In this document: one piece after another, positions 8,781 to 18,003 of the stretch
How the letters are laid out: each line of letters begins with the position of its first letter
How positions within the stretch are numbered: position 1 is the stretch's first letter
Origin: JAJRAN01 sp963827135
Lineage (GTDB): Archaea; Thermoplasmatota; Thermoplasmata; Methanomassiliicoccales; UBA472
NCBI GenBank assembly: GCA_963827135.1
Contig: CAWGZX010000005.1
Location: 657,632 to 721,631, forward strand
DNA length: 64,000 nucleotides
Reading direction: 5' to 3'
Program-made: the position numbers and the translations under genes
The notes under the pieces: model-generated
What the model saw: only the letters and a program-made list of their open reading frames with translations
The model's database searches: none
What the model was told of the DNA's origin: nothing

Positions 8781-10530
8781 CTTCCAGACCTCCCTCTTTC
8801 ATTTCCCTGCGCACGCGCTCCACCGTCTTGTCCGGCTCCTTGTAGTACTGATTGATGAGCGCCCAGATCTTGGTATGATCGGTGACGTCCTTGAAGACCA
8901 TGTAGCGCACGATGTCAATGCGACGACTGAACTCCGTCATCATCTGTTCGTGCGTCATCGATTTCATCTCCATGATCTTGTCGAAAAGGAACGAATGCCC
9001 CTTGTAGAGGAACTTATCCATGGCAGGATCCCATTCGTAGACGGTGTTGGTTATCAGTTCGTTGGTCTCGGGCTCGAAGCCGACGATCTCAATGACCTGC
9101 TTGATCCTCCTAACCATCTCCGTACCGACGCGCACCTGCGACTGGATAAGGACGTTGCGCAAAGCGGTCAGCAGTATCCTAGGGCAGTTGATAGGCGGGT
9201 TCTCCAGCCTGTTGACCATGCTCTTTACCGAGTCAGCGTGCATAGTCGAGTAGGTGGTATGGCCAGTGGCCATCGCTTGGAACATGATGTATGTCTCCTT
9301 GCCTCGGACCTCGCCGACGACTATGTAGTTGGGGCGCTGCCTCAGCGCAGCGCGTACCAGGTCGTACATATCGATCTCGCCCGCTGCCTTGCCTCCCGCC
9401 TCCTTCTCGCCGATCCCTGAACGCGTGGTGCCAGGTATCCAGTTCTCATGGGGCATGTTGATCTCGCGGGTGTCCTCCATGGTGACTATCTTGGCCCCGG
9501 GAGGGATGAAGAGCACGATCGAGTTCAGCGTGGAGGTCTTTCCCGATGCGGTACCTCCGCAGATGATGGACGATTCGCCATTCTCAACGCCCAGCCAGAA
9601 GTACGCAATCATCTCTGGGCTTGCCGTCCCGTATTTTATCATGGCCACGGGGGTGAAAGGCTTGTTCTTGAACCTTCGGATCGTGAAGGTCCCGCCATGG
9701 CTGGTGACCTCGCGCGAGTAGGTGGCCTGTAGACGGTGGCCTTCCGGGGTCGATCCATCCAGTATGGGACTGGACACGGAGATCTGCTTACCGCAGCGCT
9801 GGGCCAGTGCCACAATGAAGGAGTTCAAGGTCTCGTCATCCTCGAACCTGATCTGGGTCCTGATGTTCTCCCATTTGGTGTGGACGATGAAAATAGGGAC
9901 TCCAGCACCATCGCAAGAGATGTCCTCGACGTTATCGTCCTTTATGAGCGCATCGATCGGGCCATAGCCCACGAAATCGCGGATGATGTAGTAGGCGATC
10001 TTCTTCTTTGATAGCTGGTTGACGTGCATCCCACGGGTCTCTAAGAAGGAGTCGACGGCCTCTCGGAGATAGCGGTCCTTGTCGAAGGTGGTCAGTTTCT
10101 CCCATTCATAGCCCAACGTCTTCTCCAGGGTGTCCTTGACAAGGCGAAGGAGGTTGCCTTCCTCCTCGTTCAGTCTGGGCTCCATGGTCTCCAACAGATA
10201 CTCCGAGTTACTGCTGTTGAAGGTCACCCGGATGTAGCTGTACGGTTCGAGGATCGGATATACGTCCACGACCTCGATGTTAGGGTCCTCGATGTCAGGG
10301 ATCTCGGTAACTTCGGAACCTTTGCCCTTGGACCACTCGATCCTTTCCTTGATCTGACCAGCGGGCAACCTCACGATGCTACCCTTATTGGGCGCAATCC
10401 GACGCAGGAACTTGTAATACGAGTCGCGAGTTTTATGGGGGCGAGAATCCACGACCTCCGGTATCGGTTCTGGTGCCGCTTGCGAGGTCCCCGCGCCGAT
10501 GTCCCTAGTGATCTTCTTCATCTTTCCCAT
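8770..10530 (-). CDS. Type II/IV secretion ATPase (GspE/TadA/archaeal pilus ATPase family), first copy in operon
   Basis: A 586-residue ATPase with the Walker A loop GGTASGKTS (near 9,525-9,555), Asp-box TMEDTREI, Walker B YIVVGEVRGKE and His-box TMHADS. The N-terminal domain ends in the ENIRTQIRFEDDETLNSF segment typical of archaeal FlaI-like enzymes. It lies just after the pilin-like gene and overlaps the start of the first platform gene by 11 bases, so all are probably cotranscribed. It resembles the second ATPase along its whole length, which indicates an old duplication. Filament type (adhesive pilus versus archaellum) is not decided; no archaellin or FlaH is in the window. Confidence 0.93.
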   Translation of the reverse strand: MGKMKKITRDIGAGTSQAAPEPIPEVVDSRPHKTRDSYYKFLRRIAPNKGSIVRLPAGQIKERIEWSKGKGSEVTEIPDIEDPNIEVVDVYPILEPYSYIRVTFNSSNSEYLLETMEPRLNEEEGNLLRLVKDTLEKTLGYEWEKLTTFDKDRYLREAVDSFLETRGMHVNQLSKKKIAYYIIRDFVGYGPIDALIKDDNVEDISCDGAGVPIFIVHTKWENIRTQIRFEDDETLNSFIVALAQRCGKQISVSSPILDGSTPEGHRLQATYSREVTSHGGTFTIRRFKNKPFTPVAMIKYGTASPEMIAYFWLGVENGESSIICGGTASGKTSTLNSIVLFIPPGAKIVTMEDTREINMPHENWIPGTTRSGIGEKEAGGKAAGEIDMYDLVRAALRQRPNYIVVGEVRGKETYIMFQAMATGHTTYSTMHADSVKSMVNRLENPPINCPRILLTALRNVLIQSQVRVGTEMVRRIKQVIEIVGFEPETNELITNTVYEWDPAMDKFLYKGHSFLFDKIMEMKSMTHEQMMTEFSRRIDIVRYMVFKDVTDHTKIWALINQYYKEPDKTVERVRREMKEGGLEVAA

Positions 10531-10536
10531 CCTCGC

Positions 10537-11513
10537 TCACGCTACCTCAGAAGAGATTTGGGTTATGGCCTTGCTGAAGGTGAAGCTGTACGCATTAAGC
10601 ACAGTCAACGTCACCGTATAGGTGCCCGCGTTAGGCGGCAGCAATACATAATCCGAATTGTTCACCAGGTTGTTATCCGGGGTCGTCAGGTATTGCAGTA
10701 GATAGCTATACCAGGCCAGGTAGTTCGAGGTTTTGAAGGTTAATGTTATGGGCATCTTGGCGTCACGTCCCCAGAATAATTGCCATTCAGATATGTCTGA
10801 GCATCCAGGTAGATCAGGTCAATGTTCAATCCCACGTTGGAAGTCCCTGCCTGGTTGGATGTCTTGCCCACGAAGTCGACCTGCACGAAGCTAAGGTTGA
10901 CCCAAGGAGAGGAGACCGACGGCTTCGTCAATTCCAGGCTGGGGTAAGCCTTCACGATCTGTCCATCATCCTGGCGTATCACGATAGCGCCGTTCTCATA
11001 GGTGACGATCTGCTGGGCATAGTAACGGTTCGGGGCATAGAATTGAACCATGCCTCCACCGACCTGATCGTAGTGGTACTGTTTTCCTCCTGCGACCAAA
11101 TGATAATCGAATGCGACCTCAGTGTTGTTATTTCCTGAGGAATAGGGTTGATAGCTTAGTAAGCCCGCGGTCGGAGAAGCGAACACTGGGATGCCATCCG
11201 CCCCCAGGTCGATCGTCTGGTACATGGTGATTTCCGTCATTCCATTGGAGTTTGCGGCGTTCAGAGATAGAATGTCTATCTTGCCCTTCATCTCCCCGAA
11301 CTGGTTGATCACCGTGTTCATGTGGTTCCTTTCGTTGTCCAGCATCCAAACAGGTATGTAGGAATTAGTGAACAAGGTCAGAAAGGTCAAGAACACGAGA
11401 AGCGCCATTATCGTTCCAACAGTAGACGCTACTCCTCTCTCATCGCGGTCCCGCTTCCGGAAACGGCGGACTTGCGTAGGTTTGCACACGCTTCGCTTGG
11501 GGCGCTCGAGCAT
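10537..11513 (-). CDS. Pilin-like/type IV prepilin-like membrane protein (frameshifted)
   Basis: First gene of the pilus operon. A basic N-terminus (RFRKRDRDERG) is followed by one hydrophobic helix, ASTVGTIMALLVFLTFLTLF, then an extracellular beta-rich domain; this is the layout of archaeal pilin-like proteins. No clear class III signal cleavage motif with its usual spacing is seen. The frame breaks near 10,772-10,778: after ...TYLNGNY the protein continues as FWGRDAKMPITLTF... to the stop at 10537. One T lost from a TTT run explains this, giving about 325 residues. A TATA box lies about 50 bases upstream of the start. Role as filament subunit or minor pilin is inferred from position. Confidence 0.72.
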
Positions 11514-11564
11514 TTGGAATCCAGTCCCCCATCCAGTCTGGTGTGATTAAGAGGACTTCGTATC

Positions 11565-11572
11565 TATATAAA
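11565..11572 (-). promoter_or_regulatory. TATA box of the pilus operon
   Basis: TTTATATA on the minus strand, about 50 bases upstream of the pilin-like ATG at 11513. This spacing predicts a transcript with a leader of about 25 bases. The archaeal BRE was not clearly identified. Confidence 0.55.
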
Positions 11573-11689
11573 CGTAATGCTGCCAGTATCATCTGGAAGA
11601 CAGGTCGCTGAGAGGTCGGAAAGACCCCAAAGAAGGCTTCAATGCCGACCTATACTACCGAGCACCTATATCCGGACGGCGTTGGGAAC

Positions 11690-11697
11690 ATTTATAA
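11690..11697 (+). promoter_or_regulatory. TATA box of tRNA-Phe
   Basis: A TTTATAAC-type element centred about 31 bases upstream of the first tRNA base, the standard archaeal promoter spacing. Confidence 0.6.
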
Positions 11698-11724
11698 CGG
11701 CCTTCCCCTTTTTCCGGTAAGTCC

Positions 11725-11797
11725 GCCGCAGTAACTCAGTTGGGAGAGTGCAAGACTGAAGATCTTGAAGTCGCTGGTTCGAGTCCGGCCTGCGGCA
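11725..11797 (+). tRNA. tRNA-Phe (GAA)
   Basis: A 73-base cloverleaf. The acceptor arm GCCGCAG pairs with CTGCGGC, with discriminator A. The D arm is ACTC/GAGT. The anticodon stem CAAGA/TCTTG encloses loop CTGAAGA with anticodon GAA. The T arm is GCTGG/CCGGC around TTCGAGT. CCA is not encoded and no intron is present. Confidence 0.95.
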
Positions 11798-11867
11798 CTC
11801 CATTTCTAACATCCTATTTCAGCAAAATTCTATTACCCGCCCCTATGATGGGGTAGCAGGCGGGACA

Positions 11868-12302
11868 ATGCTAGTCAAAGGGTTTGAGATGACGGTCATC
11901 GAGGCCAAGAGGTTCTCCAAGGCGGGCGAAAAGGTCAACAATGTTAGGGTTGACCACAACAGCACGGTAGCCCAGATAGTGAGGGGAGCGGAATCCACCG
12001 CAGTTATCGATTATCGCTTCACCACCAACTACGTTGGCTTGGGCTACATCAAGATCGAGGGTCAGGTCACGGTCACGGGAGAGGTCGATGCGCTCATGGA
12101 GGAATGGAGCAAGAAGAACTCCATGCCTCCAGAGTGGGCGAATCTAGTCCACAACACCGTCGTCCCGAACTGCATCCCTACCGCTCTGCTGGTCGCACGG
12201 GACATCAGGCTCCCACCGCCGGTGCCGATGCCCCACATCAACATCCAGCAGCCCCCACCAGCTAAGAAGCCTGGGGACTACAGGGGACCAGAGGTCGCCT
12301 GA
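11868..12302 (+). CDS. Conserved hypothetical protein
   Basis: A 144-residue soluble protein of unrecognised family. The first about 100 residues are predicted mixed alpha/beta with a symmetric beta pattern (VAQIVRGAES..., VGLGYIKIEGQVTVTG), followed by a Pro-rich tail (RLPPPVPMPHINIQQPPP). The strand pattern and the acidic helix after it are faintly like SecB-fold chaperone-type proteins, but this is only an impression. It stands alone between tRNA-Phe and a convergent gene. ATG 11868 is used; an internal ATG 21 bases later is possible. Confidence 0.7.
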   Translation: MLVKGFEMTVIEAKRFSKAGEKVNNVRVDHNSTVAQIVRGAESTAVIDYRFTTNYVGLGYIKIEGQVTVTGEVDALMEEWSKKNSMPPEWANLVHNTVVPNCIPTALLVARDIRLPPPVPMPHINIQQPPPAKKPGDYRGPEVA

Positions 12303-12351
12303 TCGTCCGATCTCATTCCTCTGAAGCCGACGACCTCGATTCGAGCCCCGC

Positions 12352-14304
12352 TCACCTGATATGGTCCAGCGAGAACGACCCGATGCTGAGCCCATGCTTG
12401 CCTACGGTATACCGTATATACGACCTGGATTGGACGTCGCTGATGCCTTGGATGGAGAAGAAGCTCTTCAGCTGGTCCAACTTGAAGTCCACCATGCCGT
12501 CCATGATCGACCCTAGCATCTGGATCTCCTGCTCGCCGTGCATGCCCTTCTCGATGACGTACATGCTGACCCCGCCGTCGCGCTTGCGTCGTCCGCAGAA
12601 CGGGCTCAGGAAGCGGAATGCTACGTTGGGGTCGGAATAGGCGACCAGCGTCGAGACCGAGCGGAACGCTAGGCGATAGTACTTGTGGTTCTCCTTGAAC
12701 TCCTTGGCCACCTTGTCCGTAGCCGCCATTATGGCATCATGGTCGGTCGGCTCGTCGATGTAAATGGCATGGGGGTCATCAACCGCCTCGCCCATGCTCC
12801 TTGAATATGAATCAATGTACTTGACCAGCCCGCGGTTCTCGTATTCCGTGTATCCGGACAGGATGGGCGCCATCTCGTCACGGATGTCCTTGGGGGTCTT
12901 GTCGGTGATGACCCAGATGCAGGGTATGCCCTTCTTCAGGCCTTCCGCCACGAACTGATCGATCATGATCTCCTTGCCGATGAATGGAGGGCCGTGGATG
13001 AGCACGTTCGAACCGAAGGGGATGCCGCCGAGCAGCAGGTCGTCCAGCCTTGAATTGCCGGTCTTCACCTTGGCCGCATTGAACTCGATGGCCCGCTCCT
13101 CCTCGCGCCGCTCGATCTCGTTGTCGATCACGCCGGACTCGCGCAGTCGGAGCTCCTCGCTCTTGGCGTTGAGGAACTTCTCCTTGGCGATGAGCTCCTC
13201 CTCTTTCCTAGAGACCTCGGCCTTGAGCTCCTCCAAGCGCTTCTTCAGCTCCACCTCTTCCACGTTGGTGACCTCGCGCTTGGCCTCGTCCAGCTTGCGC
13301 CGCTCCCCGGCGATGAGCTTGTCGCGGTAGTCCAGGTCCTCCTCCCTGCGGAGGAGCTCCTGCTCCTTGTAGCCCACGACCTCCTTGATCTTGCGCAGCT
13401 CGTCGTCGCGCTCGCGCACTTCGATCTTGAGCCTGGTGATCTCCTCCTCCATGAGGAGCATGCGCTTCTCCTTGAGCTGGACGTCCCTGAGCTTCATCTC
13501 AAGCTCCTTGCCGGCCTGGGTGCTGTTCATCCTGGAGAACTTCAGCTCGTCCTCCTTCTGCTGCTCCTCCAGGCTCTTGCGCTTCAGCTCCTCTGCCAGG
13601 TACTCGACCTTGGCCTTGTAGTCCTTCTCCTTCTCTCGGAACTCGTTCTCCTTCTGGCGCAGCTCGGCCTGGAACCTCTCCTCCAGCTCGGACATGGACG
13701 AGGCTCCGACGCAGTCGCCATTGGGCATGATCGTGGACTGCTCTCTTTCCTTGGCCAGCATCCTGGCCTCTCTCTCCGCCAGCTCTATCTGCTTCTTGAT
13801 GAGGGCCCGCTGGTCCTTCGGCATGGAGGCCATGGCCGACTCGATCTCCTTCTTCATGTCCCGGTTGTCGCGCAACAGGCGGTCCAGGTCCATGCGGGAG
13901 AGGGCTTCGCGCTCCCCATACTCCCTTAGCTTGTGTGCTAGAGCAGGAACGCTCTCATCCTGCAGGGGCTCGTTCGGCAGGCCGCGGCGTATAACGTCGA
14001 TCACGGCCAGCTTGAGCTCGGTGAGGTCCTTCTCCCCGATCTCGCTTTTTGCCCGGGCATCGCCATCCTCCATGCCATGGGAGACGTTGGAGACGGCCTC
14101 AGTTCCCCCTCTATCGCCCTCGTTCAGCCAGCTGAGCAGATCGTCCTCCTCGCCAGTGAGCCAGCGGCGGAGGTCCGCATCTTTGGAACGGTTAAAATCA
14201 TCGTCGCCTAGGTCGGCCGGGTCGGACTTGACGTCATCCAGCGACGCCACTGTCCCATCCTTCTTGGCATTCACTGCCTTTCTGGAGATTCCCAACCCTA
14301 ACAC
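12352..14304 (-). CDS. Coiled-coil protein with degenerate KaiC/RecA-like ATPase domain
   Basis: A 650-residue protein. Residues about 1-110 are acidic, about 110-400 are a long Lys/Glu/Arg-rich coiled coil, and about 410-640 are a KaiC/RadA-type domain opening with the usual NSRLDDLLLGGIPFGSNVLIHG. The Walker A reads GPPFIGKE, so the Thr/Ser that coordinates Mg is replaced by Glu. The expected Walker B site reads LAFRSVSTLVAY without the Asp. ATP hydrolysis is therefore doubtful and a regulatory or scaffolding role is more likely. The start is a GTG. The gene is monocistronic and convergent with its left neighbour. Confidence 0.82.
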   Translation of the reverse strand: MLGLGISRKAVNAKKDGTVASLDDVKSDPADLGDDDFNRSKDADLRRWLTGEEDDLLSWLNEGDRGGTEAVSNVSHGMEDGDARAKSEIGEKDLTELKLAVIDVIRRGLPNEPLQDESVPALAHKLREYGEREALSRMDLDRLLRDNRDMKKEIESAMASMPKDQRALIKKQIELAEREARMLAKEREQSTIMPNGDCVGASSMSELEERFQAELRQKENEFREKEKDYKAKVEYLAEELKRKSLEEQQKEDELKFSRMNSTQAGKELEMKLRDVQLKEKRMLLMEEEITRLKIEVRERDDELRKIKEVVGYKEQELLRREEDLDYRDKLIAGERRKLDEAKREVTNVEEVELKKRLEELKAEVSRKEEELIAKEKFLNAKSEELRLRESGVIDNEIERREEERAIEFNAAKVKTGNSRLDDLLLGGIPFGSNVLIHGPPFIGKEIMIDQFVAEGLKKGIPCIWVITDKTPKDIRDEMAPILSGYTEYENRGLVKYIDSYSRSMGEAVDDPHAIYIDEPTDHDAIMAATDKVAKEFKENHKYYRLAFRSVSTLVAYSDPNVAFRFLSPFCGRRKRDGGVSMYVIEKGMHGEQEIQMLGSIMDGMVDFKLDQLKSFFSIQGISDVQSRSYIRYTVGKHGLSIGSFSLDHIR

Positions 14305-14483
14305 CCTGACCTCGAATAAGTCGGTCTATTCTATCCGAGTCCCCATGAACGTATTAAAATATTTCGCTGTGAATAGCATTCTTGATTTCGAAGCTGGCCG
14401 GGGCCTATTTACAGGATGTGATATCGAATCGGAGAGGGCTCCAGGCATGTTCGGGACGGCCCTCAATCCAGCGCAAAAAAAGG

Positions 14484-14490
14484 TTATATA
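14484..14490 (+). promoter_or_regulatory. TATA box upstream of the 58-aa gene
   Basis: TTATATA preceded by an A-rich run, 49 bases upstream of the ATG at 14539. A transcript would start near 14,512 with a short leader. Confidence 0.5.
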
Positions 14491-14538
14491 TCGTGGATAC
14501 CTCCTTACTTGAGAAACGGCCGAGGAGTGCGCTGGACG

Positions 14539-14715
14539 ATGGAGACCAAGGTTCATGTCAAGATTAGCAAGGATGGCGACATGACCTTAAGGGAGGTCTT
14601 GCGCAAGATACAGGAGATACAGGCGGAGAACCCTGACTTGGACGTTTTCTTCGACGGGGACCTCTATGCGATCTGCTCCCGCCCGCGCATAACCCCCGAC
14701 AAGCCGAAGAAATGA
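14539..14715 (+). CDS. Small conserved archaeal protein (58 aa)
   Basis: A 58-residue protein starting METKVHVKISKDGDMTLREV, with a predicted beta-alpha-beta arrangement (LRKIQEIQAENPDLDVFFDGDLYAICSRP) and a Lys-rich end. It is not recognised as a named family. The ATG at 14539 is chosen because the homologous-looking part begins there, and the longer in-frame extension to 14509 would run into the predicted leader. A TATA box upstream and a T-run downstream suggest a separate transcript ahead of deoxyhypusine synthase. Confidence 0.72.
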   Translation: METKVHVKISKDGDMTLREVLRKIQEIQAENPDLDVFFDGDLYAICSRPRITPDKPKK

Positions 14716-14729
14716 GCCTGGAGCGCAGG

Positions 14730-14735
14730 TTTTTT
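14730..14735 (+). terminator. T-run terminator candidate
   Basis: Six T just after the 58-aa gene and before the next start, without a strong hairpin. This is the usual archaeal form of terminator. Confidence 0.4.
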
Positions 14736-14791
14736 CCTCCTATCAGGGCAAAATCGAAATACTAGGTTTCATTACCTCAATGCGGTAGAAC

Positions 14792-15853
14792 ATGGTCAAG
14801 AAATCCGACGTTCTCAAGGAGAAGGTCAAGGCCATCGACTTCGACAAGATTTCGACGGTCGCAGACCTGGTCGACGCATACAAGGACAGCTCAGTGCAGA
14901 GCAGGGCATTGGCCACCTGCGCCATAGCCTACGAGAAGGCCTTGAAGGACGAGGCGCGGCCGACGATCATCCTCGGCCTCGCCGGTCCGCTGGTCGCGGC
15001 CGGCCTCAGGAAGGTGATCGCGGACATGGTGCGCTACGGCATAGTCGACGCCATCGTGACCATCGGCGCCATCCCCTACCAGGACTTCTACCAGGCGCGC
15101 GGCTACCACCACTGGAAGACGTCGCCCCGTACTGACGACCTCGCCCTCAGGGACCTGTTCATCGACCGCATCTACGACACCCTGGTGGATGAGAACAAGT
15201 TCCGGGAGACCGACGCCGTCATCGGCAAGATAGCGGGCGAGCTAGAGCCTCGTGGATACTCCAGCCGCGAGTTCATGCAGATCCTGGGCAAGCGCTGCGT
15301 CAAGGACGATAACTCGATCCTCGGCAACGCCTACAAGTACGGCGTGCCCATCTTCGTCCCGGCGCTCAACGACTCCTCGATAGGCATCGGTCTGACTGGC
15401 TTGTACGTGGAGAGGCGCAAGGCCAATAAGGACTTCATGCGCATGGACGCCATCCGCGACAACTGGGAGCTCACCCAGCTCAAGATCAACTCCGAGAAGA
15501 CCGGCGTCATCTACGTGGGAGGCGGTATCCCGAAGAACTTCATCCAGCAGACCGAGGTCATCTGCGAGACCCTGGGCCACGACAAGGGCGGCCACCACTA
15601 CGCCATCCAGATCACCATGGACGCGCCGCAATGGGGCGGCCTGTCCGGCTGCACCTTCGAGGAGGCGCAGTCCTGGGGCAAGATCAACCGCGACGCCACC
15701 AAGTCCGTCGCTTACGTGGAGGCGTCCATCGGCCTCAGCCTGATGGTCGGCTACATCCTGCAGAAGAAGCTGTGGAAGGGCCGCAAGCGCCTGCAATACG
15801 ACTGGGACGGCGACATGCTGAAGAGCGTGAAGCAGGTCCCGGTCAAGATCTGA
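14792..15853 (+). CDS. dys: Deoxyhypusine synthase
   Basis: A 353-residue enzyme that transfers the aminobutyl group of spermidine to a lysine of translation factor aIF5A, using NAD, as the first step of hypusine formation. The catalytic lysine lies in the conserved SWGK motif (Lys297). The NAD-binding and fold motifs ILGLAGPLVAAGLRKVI, GNAYKYGVPIFVPALNDSSIG and VIYVGGGIPKNF are intact. Length is normal. Bacteria rarely have this gene, so it supports an archaeal host for this part of the window. The substrate gene aIF5A is not in the window. Confidence 0.94.
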   Translation: MVKKSDVLKEKVKAIDFDKISTVADLVDAYKDSSVQSRALATCAIAYEKALKDEARPTIILGLAGPLVAAGLRKVIADMVRYGIVDAIVTIGAIPYQDFYQARGYHHWKTSPRTDDLALRDLFIDRIYDTLVDENKFRETDAVIGKIAGELEPRGYSSREFMQILGKRCVKDDNSILGNAYKYGVPIFVPALNDSSIGIGLTGLYVERRKANKDFMRMDAIRDNWELTQLKINSEKTGVIYVGGGIPKNFIQQTEVICETLGHDKGGHHYAIQITMDAPQWGGLSGCTFEEAQSWGKINRDATKSVAYVEASIGLSLMVGYILQKKLWKGRKRLQYDWDGDMLKSVKQVPVKI

Positions 15854-15908
15854 GCGCGGCCCCAAGCCCCTAAATCCCTTCACCCTTCTCATTCATCCAA
15901 GGTGTGGA

Positions 15909-16457
15909 ATGACGCGTCGAACCGGAAGAGCGACCATCGCGCTATGGAACTCCTACGACCCCAACAGCTTCAGGGAGGCCCACCGCCGGGTATTGGCAAG
16001 GGCGGGGCCATTGGCCTTGGCCTTCGATTTGAACCTCGCGACCTTCGGCTTCCCCTTCCCCAAAGAGCTCTCCACCCCCCAGGAGATAGCGGATTGGGTG
16101 GCGACGACCACCTCCATCGGCGAGGACGGCTCCTATCTGAAGGAGCTGACGGCCAAGGGGCGCTTCCAGACCTTCCCCTACATCAACCGGGGCTTCCCCC
16201 CGCAGCTGGGCGAGCTGGTGCTGACGACATGCGACGCCGAAAGCAGCAAGCAGAGGAGCGCGGACGAGGTCGTGGCCATGCTCGCCAAGGGCCAGAGCCT
16301 GTGCCTGCTCTTCGGCACCGGCCCTAAGGGCGTCCCGAAGGAGCTCCACGAGCTCGCGCCGAACCATCTGGACATCACCTTCGGAGGCCACTCGCTGGAG
16401 ACTTGCACCGCGCTCGGGGCCGTGGCGGCGGTGATCGCGCACAAGTTGAGGTCTTAG
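15909..16457 (+). CDS. DUF531 family protein (archaeal)
   Basis: A 182-residue protein matching the archaeal DUF531 pattern as I know it: TIALWNSYDPNSFREAHRRVLARAG near the N-terminus, FDLNLATFGFPFP, and a C-terminal LLFGTGPKGVPKEL...HLDITFGGHSLETCTA that resembles a SPOUT-type methyltransferase knot. An RNA-modification role is suggested by the fold resemblance but is unproven. It follows dys by 55 bases in the same direction and may be cotranscribed. Confidence 0.78.
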   Translation: MTRRTGRATIALWNSYDPNSFREAHRRVLARAGPLALAFDLNLATFGFPFPKELSTPQEIADWVATTTSIGEDGSYLKELTAKGRFQTFPYINRGFPPQLGELVLTTCDAESSKQRSADEVVAMLAKGQSLCLLFGTGPKGVPKELHELAPNHLDITFGGHSLETCTALGAVAAVIAHKLRS

Positions 16458-16483
16458 CGTTTCGCAAGCTTTCGTCGGCCCGA

Positions 16484-17917
16484 TCAGAAGCCCAGCTCTT
16501 CCTCGCCCTTCATCTTCTTGACGTCCGAGCTCATCTCCCTGCCCATCTTGATGAACTGCATGGCCATGGACTTGCGGAAGCGGTTTCCAGAGACGAAGAA
16601 CTGCAGTTGACGCATGAACACCTTCGGGCGGACGTAGGTGCCGACCCAAAACTCGCTGAACACCTCCGAAAGCTTCTCCGGAGGTACGGACGTCTTAATG
16701 ACCGATCGGTCGAACCCGTAATCGGCCCAATCCTCGCTGGTGATCAGCCCCCTCTCCTTAAGGTCAATGAACATGTCGGTGCCGGGGAACGGCACTGCCA
16801 GGCTTCCTACGACGAAGGAGCAATGGTCCGGATAGAGGTGCTTGCCGTACTCAAGAAGGGCCTCGACCGATTCCACCGTGTCCTCGGGCAGCCCGAAGAG
16901 GAGGTACACGGAGACGAGGACATCGAGCTCCCTCTCCAGGAAATCCATCATCCTCTCCACCTCATTGAGGTCATAGCCCTTCTTGCCGAACCTCTCCCTC
17001 ATGTTCGGGTCCGGCGTCTCCAGCCCGAGGACGACCTTGAACATGCCGTTCCGCTTCATCCTCGGCCAGAGGTCCTTGTATCTTGCGAACACGTCCTCCC
17101 TGGTCTCGTAGTACCAGTAGACCTTCTCCCCGCTGGCCTCGAGCGCCTCCAGGAAGCCCTCCAGTTGCTTTCGGTCGAGGAAGGAGGCGTCGTCCTGGAA
17201 GAAGAAGGTGTCATGACCGAAATTACGTTTGACCCAGAGCATTTCCTCGACGATCCTCTTCGGGTCCCTTCTCCTCGTGCCCCGATGCACCTTCCAGGTG
17301 ATGCAGTGAGGGCAGCGGTACGGGCATCCTCGGGAGGAGGAGATGCCGATCATCTTATTCCCGGCCCAATGGTACTTCTCCACCGGGAAAAGGCCCCAGG
17401 CAGGGAAAGGCAGTGAGTCCAGGTCCTCAATGGGCTCCCGGTCCGGGTTCCTGCGGACGGTTCCTTCGACGTCCCTATAGGTCAATCCTGCGACGGTCCC
17501 TAGGTCGCCCTTTCGCTCAAGCACCTTGCATAGGTCGCTTACGGTCGACTCGGCCTCGCCTCGCACCACGAAGTCGAGATCGGGGCAGCGCTGCAACGAG
17601 TCCGAGTCGGTGAAGGAGAAATGCGGCCCACCGGCCAGCGTCCTAAGCTGGGGACCGAGAGCCTCCTTGGACATCTTGAAAATGGTCAAGGCTCGGTCGC
17701 TGATGGGCGTCTGCCCCCCGGCTGCCACCAGGTCAGGTCCGAACTCCCTCACCCTTTCGATGATCTCCTCGAAGTCCAGGTCCTCAGCCGCGGCATCGAT
17801 AACCTGGACCTCGGCACCGTCCCTGATGAGCACGGCTGCGATGTAAGCTAGCCCCAAATTCGGGGCGAGGTGCACCTGATGATGGAACATCGGGGGCTGG
17901 ATAAGCGTGACCTTCAT
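16484..17917 (-). CDS. B12-binding-domain radical SAM protein
   Basis: A 477-residue protein. The N-terminal cobalamin-binding-like Rossmann domain begins MKVTLIQPPMFHHQVH and has LAPNLGLAYIAAVL. The radical SAM core carries CPYRCPHC (C-x3-C-x2-C) for the [4Fe-4S] cluster and GGPHFSF before it. This BchE/P-methylase-like class carries out methyl transfers, cyclisations or sulfur insertions; the substrate is unknown. The DxHxxG motif of true B12 binders is not evident, so the N-terminal domain may not bind cobalamin. The ATG at 17917 begins the conserved part; 30 more in-frame residues upstream look non-coding. Confidence 0.9.
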   Translation of the reverse strand: MKVTLIQPPMFHHQVHLAPNLGLAYIAAVLIRDGAEVQVIDAAAEDLDFEEIIERVREFGPDLVAAGGQTPISDRALTIFKMSKEALGPQLRTLAGGPHFSFTDSDSLQRCPDLDFVVRGEAESTVSDLCKVLERKGDLGTVAGLTYRDVEGTVRRNPDREPIEDLDSLPFPAWGLFPVEKYHWAGNKMIGISSSRGCPYRCPHCITWKVHRGTRRRDPKRIVEEMLWVKRNFGHDTFFFQDDASFLDRKQLEGFLEALEASGEKVYWYYETREDVFARYKDLWPRMKRNGMFKVVLGLETPDPNMRERFGKKGYDLNEVERMMDFLERELDVLVSVYLLFGLPEDTVESVEALLEYGKHLYPDHCSFVVGSLAVPFPGTDMFIDLKERGLITSEDWADYGFDRSVIKTSVPPEKLSEVFSEFWVGTYVRPKVFMRQLQFFVSGNRFRKSMAMQFIKMGREMSSDVKKMKGEEELGF

Positions 17918-18003
17918 TGCAGCACCTTGAATGGGATGGCGATTGGAGTTACCTCCAGATAAAGGATTTTGGCCGATATTCGCGACCTCGGGGCGTTCTC
18001 GCC

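Noticed and set aside
16403..17416. Plus-strand 337-codon frame over the radical SAM gene
   Set aside because: Its His/Leu/Pro-rich sequence is the mirror of the radical SAM codons; no motif; the real gene has clear domain matches.
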